Below are positions 12,701 through 24,400 of a stretch of DNA of 64,000 nucleotides, in pieces (within the stretch, counting starts at the first letter, position 1; every line of letters begins with the position of its first letter). A model generated the notes under the pieces. That model did no database searches, had not been told where the DNA came from, and saw only the letters and a list, made by a program, of their open reading frames with translations. A program made the translations under genes and the position numbers. The stretch is taken from contig NC_039507.1 of the NCBI RefSeq assembly GCF_003672135.1, positions 9,067,624 through 9,131,623 on the forward strand, read 5' to 3'. Origin of the DNA: Ooceraea biroi. Lineage: Eukaryota > Arthropoda > Insecta > Hymenoptera > Formicidae.

Positions 12701-15700
12701 TGTCTGGTTTCCATCAGATCAGCTATAGCTTCCTCGTAGTTCTCGCCATCCTCGCTGTAGTGCTCCAAGATGAAGTCCTACAAGAAAATAAGAGATCGTT
12801 TACACACAGGGAAATCGATCAAATCGATGACTCATGGAACATGCACGTAGCAAGCACGTGGACGCGGTTGAGCTGCGATTCCACGTGACAATGTTAAATC
12901 AATATCTTCCTAGCAACTGCTAGACATCTATAGACACGTTGGTTCCTGAGACAATCTCGAATTTCTTTCGCAATTCGCGCAAAACACGAAGATGGTGAGA
13001 ATCACCTTCGAATTGATACGAAAACGCTCGGAGCACAACGAGGGCGAAATATCGACGTTGGAGGAGATAGCCCTGCATCAGGAGAACATCGACAAGATCG
13101 AGCTAATCGGCCGGCAGTGCAGGTACCTCAAGATCCTCCTGCTGCAGCACAATCTCATATCAAAGATAGAGAATCTAAATATGCTGAAGAGTCTTGAATA
13201 TCTGAATTTGGCTCTCAACAACATCGAGGTTATCGAGAACCTGGAGGGTCTAGAAAGCCTGAAGAAACTGGACCTCACCATTAACTTCATCGGAAATCTA
13301 CAAGATGTAAAAAGACTCAGGTATTCTTTCTCGTAAACGACTTTTCATAAGGTTAATCTCTCGTTGAGGCATTAGTCATTGACATTGTCAAATTAGATAA
13401 TGCTATAATAACATTATTTATAATAAAGATGCAACGAGAAACTAGAGCAGTTGATTCTGATGGGAAACCCGTGCGCGGATTACGAATACTACAGGCAGTA
13501 CGTCGTGGCGACTTTGCCGCAGTTGCGCGAGCTCGACATGAGAGAGATCGAGAGATCGGAGCGCATCAAAGCGCTGCAGATCTATGCGCGGGCACGGGAT
13601 GACATTATCGAGAGTTACGGGCGTTACGAGGATACAAGGGTAACCCAGCGACTTCGTCGTCGCAACGCTACGATGGAGATATCAGAGGTGAAAGAGACGG
13701 TGAGACGGTTTTTTCTAATGACATCCGTGAATGATAAGTATCGTGTCAGTTTCCGAGTTAATATGTATTTTGCAACATATAATAGGCCGTTGTGATTACT
13801 CAATGATTATCTACCTACTTGGCAATTATCTAAATGCTATTGAAACGTGATATTGACGTTTGACGCACAAGGTTGTGAATTAACATAACATTTTGCAGTA
13901 ACATTTCTCACAGAACCACGGTCGCTTTCAATTACAAAAAAGCTTTGAAATATTCAAGAAACGTCGGAACATTCTTTTTTATTTAGATTATGAATGTGCA
14001 TTATACATCTGTATAAACATCTTTTCAAATGACCAGTGGCTTGCTGAGCACGTAGAGCAGTTACGTGACAGGCTCATTTATGCGTGAAAAAAGCAAATAA
14101 AAGCGTGTAATATTTTCTTTAGAATGACGCGGAGGAAGAACAGATGGAAAATACAAAGGACGAGCAAAACGCAAATGGAGAACAGGATGACGAATCGGAG
14201 GACGAACGTTTTTGGAAACAGCCCAGTTATCACACGCCGGAGGATAGAGTCGCCATTGCCGAGCGATTCAAGAAGAAACAAGAGAGGAGGAATCGCCCCG
14301 ACAAGAACGACAATCAGCTGAAACGCGTGCTGAAGCTGTTCGCTCCGGACGGCAGAGCTTACAATATAAATCAGGCAAAGGTGCCTTTCAAGCTAAACGA
14401 CGACGATGATCCTAATTTTGTCATTCTTGAAGTCTCCGTTTATAGGTAATCATTTAATCCAGTCAATGCTAAATAGTGCAATATATTGTATTGAAGTATA
14501 AAGTAGCAAAATATAAGAAATAAGAATATAGACAAGAATTTAAAAGAAAATATATAAAAATTCATAAGAAAAGGTTATCAGACTTTTTCAGGAGATTAGA
14601 TAATTAATTTCTCTAATGCATTTGTTAATGTCTCGACATTATTAATTGTCATCAATTTTGTCCGTTTGTGAAAAAATTATGAAATTTCAAAAATTTATTA
14701 GAACTTATAGAGAGAGATATTTTATCCCATTTTTATCTCGTGCTTACTTCCTGAATTCCTAGGCACTTGGATACTTCCTACATCAACGTTGACGTAAATC
14801 CGACTTATGTGCGAGTCACCATAAAAGGAAAAGTTCTGCAGTTGACTCTGCCCTGTGAAGTATCTGTCGAGAAGAGCAACGTCCAACGAAACACGGCTAC
14901 CGGAAGCTTGGTCATCAATATGGCCCGTTTGATTCCGTCCACGTTAATTACGAGAAAGTACGAATCAGTAACGGCGAAGAAGGAATCCAAGGAGCGCGAG
15001 AAGAAAATCATTATTCAACCGCCAGCGACGTCCAAGCGAGTTTTGCTCGAGATTGGTCCAGCTCCTGACATCCGCGATTTTCTGAAAATAACCGAAGATC
15101 CCGCGAAACGAGCTCAGAAAGTCGCCGCAGCGGAGAAAGAGAAGGAGCTCAAAGATTTCAAGGACAATCTGGACGTACCACCTCTTGAGTGAAACGTATC
15201 GCGACGATCGTATATCAGGTCAGAGATGAGGGATCGTAAATGACTATTCGAAAACTTTATCGCATCAACCGGATGCTCACCTTGAACGGATCCCGAAAGT
15301 CGATGTCTTTGGTCTCCTTTAATCCCAGTGGTATCATCGGCATAACGGGCTCGTCGCTGGAAGGAAATACCGTAATGCAATAACCGTACGTTTTACACAT
15401 ATATCAGAGGAGCCAATAATTCTCATCAAACTTACCCGTCAACATTCTGATATAGCTCTACCGAGCTGTTCAGCTCGGCGAGTTGCTCCTTCAGCAATTG
15501 CAGATTCGAGTTGACGAAGCTCAGCTCCAAAGCGACGGTTTCCTTCAGTTTCCTATTTGTCGTCGCTCTGTACAAGAAAAAGAGGAAACAGGAGATCAGA
15601 GTGTGTATCAAAAATAAAATTAATTATACAATAAATATTTTTATTATAATAAATTAAGATATAATATTAATATTTATATTTATAATATTAATATTAATAT

Positions 15701-17311
15701 TTATAAAATTAATATAAATTATATGAAATAATTTTAATAAAAAATGAATTCTTATTGGGAGGAACTGCTCCCTGACGTAAATAATAATTAAATAAATTTT
15801 TACATATTAACTGTCATAAATTAATATAAATTATTTGCTGCGTAAACGCTTACTTGAAGAGATTCTCTGCGCCCGCTCGCAGCCGCAGTTCCTTATTGAT
15901 CTCTTGATTGAGCTTGCTACGCTTGTTCTGCAGCTTTCCTCTGCAGGTCGCTACCCTCGGATCCGAACCCTGCGAACCATGAAACGTGATAGTTAGCGAT
16001 ACCTTCTGACGCGTCGTGCATGCGGCCCTTAATCATATAATCTGCAAGGATCGCCGTAACGATGAAGACTAGTTCCGTTAGTCGACGTCGATCAATCTAG
16101 CTCCGGCCAACGATTATTTATCCCATTTTCCTTATCATAGCTCGAGAGCCATAATACGGGTGAAACAAGATAAAACAATTTTCGTTGTTATCTTTATTAG
16201 CCCTTTCGTGTACACGATGCACGTGACACGAGAGTGCCATGCAATCTTCTCTAGAAAACTTTTCTCCGCGACGATATCCATCGAAAGTGTGTTATTATCG
16301 ACCCCAGCGAGTATCATCAACCTGGTGACACTCGAGCGGTTCTAATGTCAATCAGGGTTAATCAACTTAATTTTCTCTCTCTCCGTTATGTAAAATTTAA
16401 ACGACACGCGACGCAGAGAAACGTCGATCCGTGATTAATTCGCGCGAGGAGCCTGCATTCCTATCGCAGTCATTTCAGTGCAAACTAGTTGTTGACATTT
16501 TAACAACGTTGTTGATGACTTCATTTTCTGCGTTCCGAGAGAAATTTCCATGTTATTGAATATACATGACAGTAGTCACGATTATCATAAAAGATTCGTA
16601 TTGATGTTTAAAATGGTAATTGTGACAATCAATCATTATAGCAACAAGTCAGGTTTTGAGAGAAATCACTCGCGAAACGAACTGCGCGCGCGTATGCCAT
16701 CCAGATTACGTAAAACTATCACGGATATTATTATCCTAGCATTATTACCGTTAAATCATCGCCCTATTGCTGCACAAGAAAATCATTGCGCAACACTAGG
16801 ATGTGTATCACGAAAAGTTCGGAGTTGGTATGAGAAATTTTCTCCTTAATATCCGAGAAATTCCGCCTTGAAAGAACACAGGAGAACGTAATGAATCAGA
16901 ACGAGACGATCGCTCACTTTAAATTCACTCTAAAAATCACGAACGCGTTACGGGAGAGCAAAGGTGGTAAGAAAAAGGCAACGCTACTGTTTCGTCAGCG
17001 TTAATATGCAACGACCACGCGTCGGAGGAGGCCGCGACGACCTCGAGACCGCCGTGCGCACTCGGCTGTCAAACTCGACTTCCTCCGCTTCTTACCCCAA
17101 GCCGGAAGCATCTCCTCATGATAGCGTCCGGCGTGGCGGTTTTCGCGTTTCGCGCACCCCGCGCGTTACCGCCGTCCTTCTTTCTGTCGCCCTTCCTCTC
17201 ATCCTTTTCGTCCTTCTTCCCGGTCTCATCGTCCGAGGTTTTGGTCGTCCCCGTCTCCGAGGCCGCGATCGCCCGATCCCGCAACGGGCAGTAATGCACC
17301 CACTTCAGCAT
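9714..17311 (-). CDS. Rhp: rhophilin: Rho-GTP-binding scaffold (HR1-BRO1-PDZ)
   Basis: Twelve minus-strand exons give an open frame of 718 codons plus TGA (9716-9714): 17311-17096, 15969-15854, 15567-15436, 15356-15281, 12777-12700, 12584-12201, 11868-11770, 11694-11424, 11175-10981, 10698-10469, 10297-10145, 9920-9714. All junctions are GT-AG and in phase, and the total is divisible by three. Residues about 70-155 are the HR1 coiled coil that binds GTP-Rho (KLQNKRSKLNQEINKELRLR). About 160-520 is the BRO1 domain (IPLGLKET, DFILEHYSEDGENYEEA, AQARECLFEKLELQ). About 565-642 is the PDZ domain, whose carboxylate-binding loop is GFGFSV. The tail ends PWNPFKKSG...DNVILR. The order and length match animal rhophilins, cytoplasmic Rho effectors linked to actin. 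The start ATG at 17311 is the first in frame after a stop near 17481; exon 1 is the least certain. Intron 4 contains tilB on the other strand. Confidence 0.93.
12904..12955 (+). promoter_or_regulatory. two RFX X-box-like motifs upstream of tilB
   Basis: ATCTTCCTAGCAAC (12904-12917) and GTTCCTGAGACAAT (12942-12955) each resemble the X-box palindrome GTTNCC-NN-RGNAAC, with one strong and one weak half. They lie 75 and 37 bases before the tilB ATG. RFX factors drive ciliary genes through such sites close to the start. The motif match is seen; binding is inference. Confidence 0.35.
12992..15192 (+). CDS. tilB: tilB / LRRC6 / DNAAF11: cytoplasmic assembly factor for axonemal dynein arms
   Basis: Four exons, 12992-13320, 13429-13699, 14123-14445 and 14763-15192 (TGA 15190-15192), encode 450 residues with all introns GT-AG and in phase. 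Residues 1-150 are leucine-rich repeats (SLEYLNLALNNIEVIENLEG, LDLTINFIG) capped by LILMGNPCADY and LPQLRELD. The middle is acidic and charged (DDESEDERFWKQP). About 285-395 is a p23/CS-like domain with the family signature RHLDTSYINVDVNPTYVRVT and KGKVLQLTLP. The family works with other preassembly factors to build dynein arms in ciliated or flagellated cells; in insects these are sperm and mechanosensory (hearing) neurons. The whole gene lies in rhophilin intron 4, antisense: 214 bases from rhophilin exon 5 and only 88 from exon 4. The exon 2 acceptor (TAATAAAG|A) has a weak tract but preserves the repeat spacing. Confidence 0.93.
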
Positions 17312-20300
17312 TGCTGCGATTGCTGAATCGCTGCCAGCAATCTGTTGAATCGTATCATCGACGGCACTGACGGCACTGACTGTCCTCGACGCGGACGGCC
17401 GCGCGATTTCTTCTAGCGACTGTCCATTCTCCCTTTTTTCCCTTGACACTTTTTTTGAAAGTGGGCTGCCGCGAATCTATAAATTCTATACTACTTATCT
17501 ATAAATTCACGATCGAACGAAATTCACGATGTAGCGGCCACGTGAATAATAGAAACGCGCGATCGATCTTGCGCTCGCGCACGGATTGGACCTTGGCGTT
17601 TCACCGTGTGGAACTTTTATATTGTATGCTTTACGGTCTCGGATTATGCATTTTATGCTCGCGGAACTCGAGCCGAGGCATTATTGCGCCAGCGAAAATT
17701 CTTTAGGTAGATTTATTTTTTTTTCTCTTTTAATATCGCGTTAATGTCCACTTGGGTACGTGCCTGCTTTCGCCAGCGAACGTGTAATAATTCTGATCTA
17801 TCGCGGGTTGTACAAAATCTTAATAAGCGCGAATGTTTCACGTTATCGAGTGATACGGCACGGCTGACGATTCAGTCTCGTTTCGGCGATTCGTGTCTTA
17901 TCATTTTAAACGGGATTGAACTTTTGAGGGAACGTATCGCGCAAGATTGATGCGAGTCACGCTATCGATAGAATTTTCCATGGGGAGCAGACTGCAAAGA
18001 CATTAATATAATTCTGTTTGCGTTTCGATGAACGAATGAGTCAGACTAAAAATCTGGAATGTTTGAGGAGACCAGGTGGCTCCGTTTGCTGATCCAACAC
18101 GAATACATAAAACACTTGCCAATTGGAAAGGAAATATAATAGTAGATGCAATTAGGTTGCTCTTGTATTAGAGAGAGAGAGCATACAATGTGTGCATCCA
18201 TCCACACAAATCATAATTTTCCGATTCAACACTGACAAATCGTGAAAATGGAGAATAAATAAAATCCCTTCTTTTAATAAAAAGCTTTAGATATTTGGCA
18301 GAAATGTGTGCAAAAAATAATATTAAAAAAAAATTAATGTTGATATTAATTTAAAACAAATTTATTTACCAGAATAATTTATTCTGATAAATGTATTTAT
18401 GCCATAAAATATAATCAACAACTAAAGGATCTTATGCAACGAGAGCGTATACATCTACATTCTAAAGCCTTTCTTGCATCTTTGTCATCAATCACGAAGG
18501 TTTTAGATAGAATGATAGCATCGATATTAGCGTGTTTAGAGACATTAATGGCAGTAGCCGGGACCGATTGCCGCAGCGCAAAGGAAAGAAGACAACGAAA
18601 AAGAGAAAGAGATAAGTGGCAGCCTCGCAGACCTTAAGCGGTTAGCGTTTAGATGTAACGGCGGGCTAGGCGTTCGCGTTACCGTAATTCCGTTCCACTC
18701 TAGTTAATAAGCTATCTCGCTAATGCGATAAGCACGATTCGATGGTAACGACGAGTTATCCGTAACTGTCGTTCGACCGAGCCGACCGATGCAGAAGTCC
18801 GAAAACCGCGTCTTCCTTCTGCACACCTTGTTACCCTTGATTACGGTTTCCTGTTACGGCTGAATTTTGTGCAGCGGTTACGCGGATTCCTCCTCACTTA
18901 ATTTGAGCGAGAACGGTTGTCCGTATATTATCAATAAAATTAATATATTAATATTTTATTTATAATATGTGTATATGGAAAGAAACGTGTCCGTGTTTCT
19001 ATTGCCAAATGTTACAGGTGGCTTACGAAAGTATTCGCCTTGCAAGGCTAAAGTAATGTTTATGTAAGCTTCATCACAATATAGTAATAAATATAAAAGG
19101 TAAGCAAAAAATTCATTTTCCGAATAGATGCATAAATAAAACTGCATTTTTATTAAAAATGTACAGGAATACTCGAAACTTGAAAATATAACTATGGTAC
19201 ATGTGTTAAGCTTCGCACAAAAGATCGTCTTTGTCTCCTGAACAGAGATGAGACGAGATACCATCAATAACTCTTTAGAGTTTTAATTTTATTGCTAGCA
19301 AATACGAGATTGATCTTTTAAGATTTTTGTTCTAATGACAAAGTGCTGATAAGACAAGACACTGTCTTGCAATCTTGCGAATTTCTTTGAAGTCTCTTCG
19401 ATTGGACATTCACCTGCAGATCCGAATATTGCGAATCTTTCAAGCTTTCACGAAGATTTTAATTGAATTCTGACTCGATTCAATTGATTCAGATTCTTTC
19501 TTTTCTCACTGATTGCGGCATTTCGCTCAGCTGTCAACGTAACACTTTGCGCGGAAAAAACACGGTGCGTAAATAGAATGCACAGGAGCTAACTCGGTCA
19601 GTCAGAAGTTGCGATCAGCGTTTCTCGTTCCAGAGGAAATTGTAACATTGAATTCCTTCATGACATCAATATCGGTGGCTCGAGTGCACGCGAAATGCAC
19701 GCCCATCCTTAATGCATACACGGTGTCCTCAGAATGATGCACTTTCTCTGAATCATAGATATTATAATAAAAATCGTGTTGCTTTCTCTGTTTTTAGTCT
19801 ATAATACGTGGAACGAAATTGTATGTAACTTATATAATTTCGTAATTTAATTTCATAATTTATATACTTTTCATAAACATTGGTCAGAAGTGAATAACCT
19901 TGTTACACGATTAAAACAAGTTCGTTTCCTCGAGTTTTCTCGAGCCAGGCAGCATAATGTATCTTTTTCATTGTGAGAAACTAGATTTCATACCGGATTT
20001 CTCACGGATTAACAAATACGCAATAATTTTACATCAATTATCGAATAAACGATCTTGTACTAGTCATCAAATAAACTTTCTTCTTTTGCATTTTTATACA
20101 TCCCATTCATTAAATTCTTTTTAATCAATAAATTATATGTAATTTCACTATAAATTCGCATCAAAAAGGAAAGTTTGCTCATTTACAAGATACGTTCCCT
20201 CAAAGTTTCTTCAGAAATGGAAAATTTGTCGCAAATTCGCCGAACAATTCGCAGTTGAGACTAAATACTTTGCAGTGTTTCGAGGGACACCGGTTATGCC

Positions 20301-20693
20301 GCGGCGCGACGCATATGCGACGTTAACGATTCTGCCCGGATGTTATCGCGCGCTAAATCTACCGTAACTCGCGCGTTATTAAACCTCGCGGCCCAGTAGC
20401 CGGCCGGTCGCGTAACTGTTTGTCGTTTCAGGCGAATCGAAGACGTGGCCGGGGATCGGTATCGGTGGACTGAATCGGTATCAGGCGTCCGTGCATAAAG
20501 AGCAGCGGATCATCCGGCCTGCTTGCCGGATCGCTTTATCTGGATTGGAAGTCGGCGTGCATACGCAGCCGAATGTCCGATTAAATAGGGGATCGATTAA
20601 ACGCGAGTACCGCACGCGGAATGTTTAATGAAATTTAATATTATCGACCGTGACACATGATGATGATGACCGTCGTGCGTTACTTCGTAAGGC
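17312..20693. other. rhophilin upstream region and intergenic DNA, no supported gene
   Basis: The first 150 bases upstream of the rhophilin start remain open in frame but without an ATG, so they are probably 5' UTR. The rest is AT-rich. Small frames such as 18434-18637 (+) have no domain or splice context. A GC-richer patch lies around 18640-18890 and another at 20280-20540; I cannot assign either. Confidence 0.4.
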
Positions 20694-20697
20694 TTAA

Positions 20698-21416
20698 GGG
20701 GGGAACCTGCTTTAGAACGTTGAAAATAAGGTATAATTTTACGAATTTTTTTTGGAGAAACTATACAGCGGATCATTATAAAACTTTGATGCATTTATTA
20801 GTACATGTTTAAAGATAAAAAAAATTATTTTTTGATTTGAATATATCGCCTGTAGAGGTCGTCCTGGAGGCATCTTAGTGCAGCTGGCATTGTAAATTGG
20901 TGAGCATTCTCCTGCCTCCAAATTTCATCCAAACTGAAAAATTGAAATATGTTCTCGTTATTTATGAATTCCCATCGTCGATGAACCTTTAATATTCATA
21001 AAAACATTAAGTTAAACAATTATTTTTGCATGAAAAAGTTCAAAAACTTTGCCTAAAAATCGTACTTTTGTGTTCTAAGCTCCACCATTTTGGCACTTTT
21101 CAACTTTTTTCTTCTCTCTTTGGTTCATCGACGATGGGAATTCATAAATAACGAGAACATATTTCAATTTTTCAGTTTAGACGAAATTTGGAGGCAGGAG
21201 AATGCTCACCAATTTGCAATGCCGGCGACGCGGCTGCACTAAGATTTCTCCAGGACGACCTCTGCAAGCGATATATTCAAATCAAAAAATAATTTTTTTA
21301 TCTTTAACATGTACTAATAAATGCATCAAAGTTTTATAATGATCCGCTGTATAGTTTCTCCAAAAACAATTCGTAAAATATACCTTATTTTCAGCGTTCT
21401 AAAGCAGGCTCCCCCC
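20698..21416. mobile_element. 0.72-kb palindromic TTAA element, copy 1
   Basis: The two ends, GGGGGGAACCTGCTTTAGAA and its inverted counterpart, are flanked by TTAA (20694-20697, 21417-21420). The arms are about 290 bp each and nearly complementary around a centre of about 130 bp, so single-stranded DNA or RNA would fold into a long hairpin. It carries no transposase. A TTAA duplication is typical of piggyBac and Kolobok elements; which of the two mobilised it is not visible. The left arm lacks a short GC-rich block present in the right arm (near 21224-21236), which fixes its orientation opposite to the copy at 30282. Confidence 0.85.
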
Positions 21417-21420
21417 TTAA

Positions 21421-24400
21421 TTGCTCCGATCGTGCGTAACACGACGATTTAGCGGTTCCGCACGTAGATATCGTTGTTCGTAGATGGTAAAGCATACGCA
21501 ATCCAAGAAGATTAAAAGACAAAAAACAAACACGTCGCTGTAAAATAATGATTTAACTGAATATTGTGGAAATATAAATTGTAGTATATAAAATTACGTA
21601 GGAATAATTGCGTATTAAAAAACAATCACCGTTTCTTATCAGACTTAGGTGCACGTTAGGTAAACCGTAAGCAAATGGTTTTCATAGCGAAACATGGTAG
21701 ATGAGATTTAGATAAAGCGAAGCAATAACGGTAAGTAGGATACATATGAATTGCATATATGCAATATAAATGAACTGATGTAATTTACGGAAATAAAATA
21801 GTACGAAAAACCATTGAAACTATGCAATATAATATGCAACGTGCAGAACCAAGGACAGGCTTGAAAGCTTTCAACATGAGTCTACGTAATTTTATATCTC
21901 TTAAACTGTAACGACTATTCCTTTGAAACAAAGGCCCCTTGAGTTGCTGGGTTGTTACGTAATATCGTCAGTGTTCGACGCGTAGGTCGCACAGACCCAA
22001 TGCTCCTAATTCATCACCGGTCCGGTTTATACGACCTCGATGGGACGGCCTTGCCGAATTTTTGTGGGACAAAGCGGTGTGCCCAAATACATACGTCGAA
22101 ATTACGTTTTAAACGCCTTACACACGATCACTTTTTACGGTATCCTTTGTCTAACGTGCACCGTGCACGTCAACACGAACAAATGGGATCGCTCGCTCAA
22201 CAACAACGATCATTCTCGGCGGAAATTCGCGTGACTTGCGCGACGTAACATCCTCCAGACGATTACCGAACGAATCCCTCGCAAAAAAAAGTAAATTCAG
22301 ATTCAAATTGTTCCAATTGTAAATTACGTTACGCGCTATCATTGTCTTCCGCGTCGACGGTCACGTCCAAACGGCCGCGCGGTCTTTACGCTCAACCACC
22401 GTGATCCTTAACGGTTTAAAATTCAACGTGGCGCGCTTTTCTCAGCGTTTTTATCGAGAACCCATCTGTCACAGGGAACACAGAAAGTACAAAGAAACGA
22501 CACGTGTGTCTGAAAATTACGGATTGTATGCGTGTCGCTGTTACTGTTACCCACACGTCGGATGTCGCGATAGAACGCGGTGCTCGCACTTTAATCGCGC
22601 TGGCGAGGAAACGTTCCCGGCGACGACGACGACGACGATGATCAACCGGCAACCCTCCTGCTCGGTGCAACGTCGACAACCCGTGGCCGACCACCGTCGT
22701 ATCTCCCCGGCGACTAATCGCGAGAGGAGAGGTCGTCGGAATATGGGTCCCGTGGACGTACTCCGGCACGCTCGGTGAAAGGAGAGAAACTCCGTAAATA
22801 ATATAGTGGGGAGGATAACGATGACTTTTTTTTCTCTCTCTCCTTCTCCCTCCTGTTCTCCGTTTCTCTCTCCTTCCTCTCTCTTGCTGCACGCCATTCT
22901 CGTACGCACTCGCGGTATGCACGTACGCACGCACGTACAATTCCAACGCTCGAAAAAGCACGCTCGCAAGAGCGCCTTGGCGAGTCGATGGGTGATCAAG
23001 CCTGTCCTCCTTGTCGTATGTAATTATTGGTACACGTCGATATACACGCATTCGTCTCAACACACACGGGATTTCCCTGCGGTCGATGGCCCGCATTCCC
23101 CGTAGCCACCCGTATAATGCTAATGCGATTTTACCGTGCGTATTTTCGTGTGCGCGTTCGCTTCCGGCTTCGGCCGACACGTCGATGCGACCGGCGGCGA
23201 GCCAGTCATTTGGGAAATAATGTAAATCAGACTTTAGAAAGCAAATCTCTTCATCTGGCTTACATCATCCGGCTGTCGGAGTTGGATCATGTGCAGCGTA
23301 TTACGCGCACGGTAAAATTTGAAAGTGGACAGTACAACAAGATGGTTTAGCAAGAACGGCGAGAACTCTCTTCGTTACGTTCTCGTCTCGATGAATCGTC
23401 GCTTTCGTAAAGTGTCTATTTAAAGAACATAATTACTTAAGAGATGTCAAATTTTGTAACACGATTATGTCGTACTATGGTTTAACGTGGTGTCTGATGC
23501 AAAATGCTCAAATATAACTCTCTCCAAGAGCTCGTTAATCAACTGAGAAGCAGGATTCAGCACCATCACGAAAGCTCAAATTCCAACTGTATTAATAAGA
23601 ATTTGCTAAAAACATTTTCATACACAAGCAAGCATAAATTATATATTACATGAATATTAATTATTAATAATTTTATGTGATAAAGATATAATATCAATTA
23701 CAAGTCGCATGCAGCAATTGTAATACTTGCACACACGATACGAAGTAATTTCGTGACAGTAAAGGGTCAAACAATGACCACACTGACAGCGTCAGGTGTT
23801 CAAGAGAAAGGAAATCCCATAGAAGACAGATACGCTAGTGTGCATTCCTGCATCTGTGGTCCAGGAATACCCGGAGTACCCGATCCGATACCGGGACGGC
23901 CGCGAAGAAGGAGCTCGGTAACGGTATCCGCCGAGAATAATCCCCACCCTCTCGAATGCCATAGACATAGTCGAACGGAGCCAGAAGACGAACGGGAAAT
24001 AAGATACGTCGCCACATTTTTCGCGGCCTCGTAACACGCACCTGTCACCGACCGCGTCGCGCAAAGCTGATTATACGGATCGCGACTTCGCGGTTTATCG
24101 ATCCCGCGGCGCTCTGTTTGATCTCCCGGTTGATCCTGACACAGCCGGGAATAGCACACCCGCATACATGATTCCGCATAATGTATTGTTGGCGAATTAT
24201 ATTATCATCGAAGAGTCGTAAATTTCGTGATCAACGAAACTGTACTAAAGCAAGCTGTGAAACAATCGCGAACTTGTACGGAGTAGCGCGCGGAATTTAT
24301 AGAACCGCTTTTTGCAAGTGTACTTTATATTTATTATACTGACCTGGATAATATATTTAAATGTCACATCTGTTGACGATAAATCAAACCTGGCCACCGC

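Noticed and set aside
20597..20921. Short minus-strand frames at 20.6-20.9 kb and matching frames at 30.8-31.1 kb
   Set aside because: They lie in the palindromic TTAA element copies and repeat between them; not genes.
22416..23180. 254-codon minus-strand frame
   Set aside because: Arginine-rich, no domain, overlaps long frames on other strands in a CpG-rich block; low stop frequency explains it.
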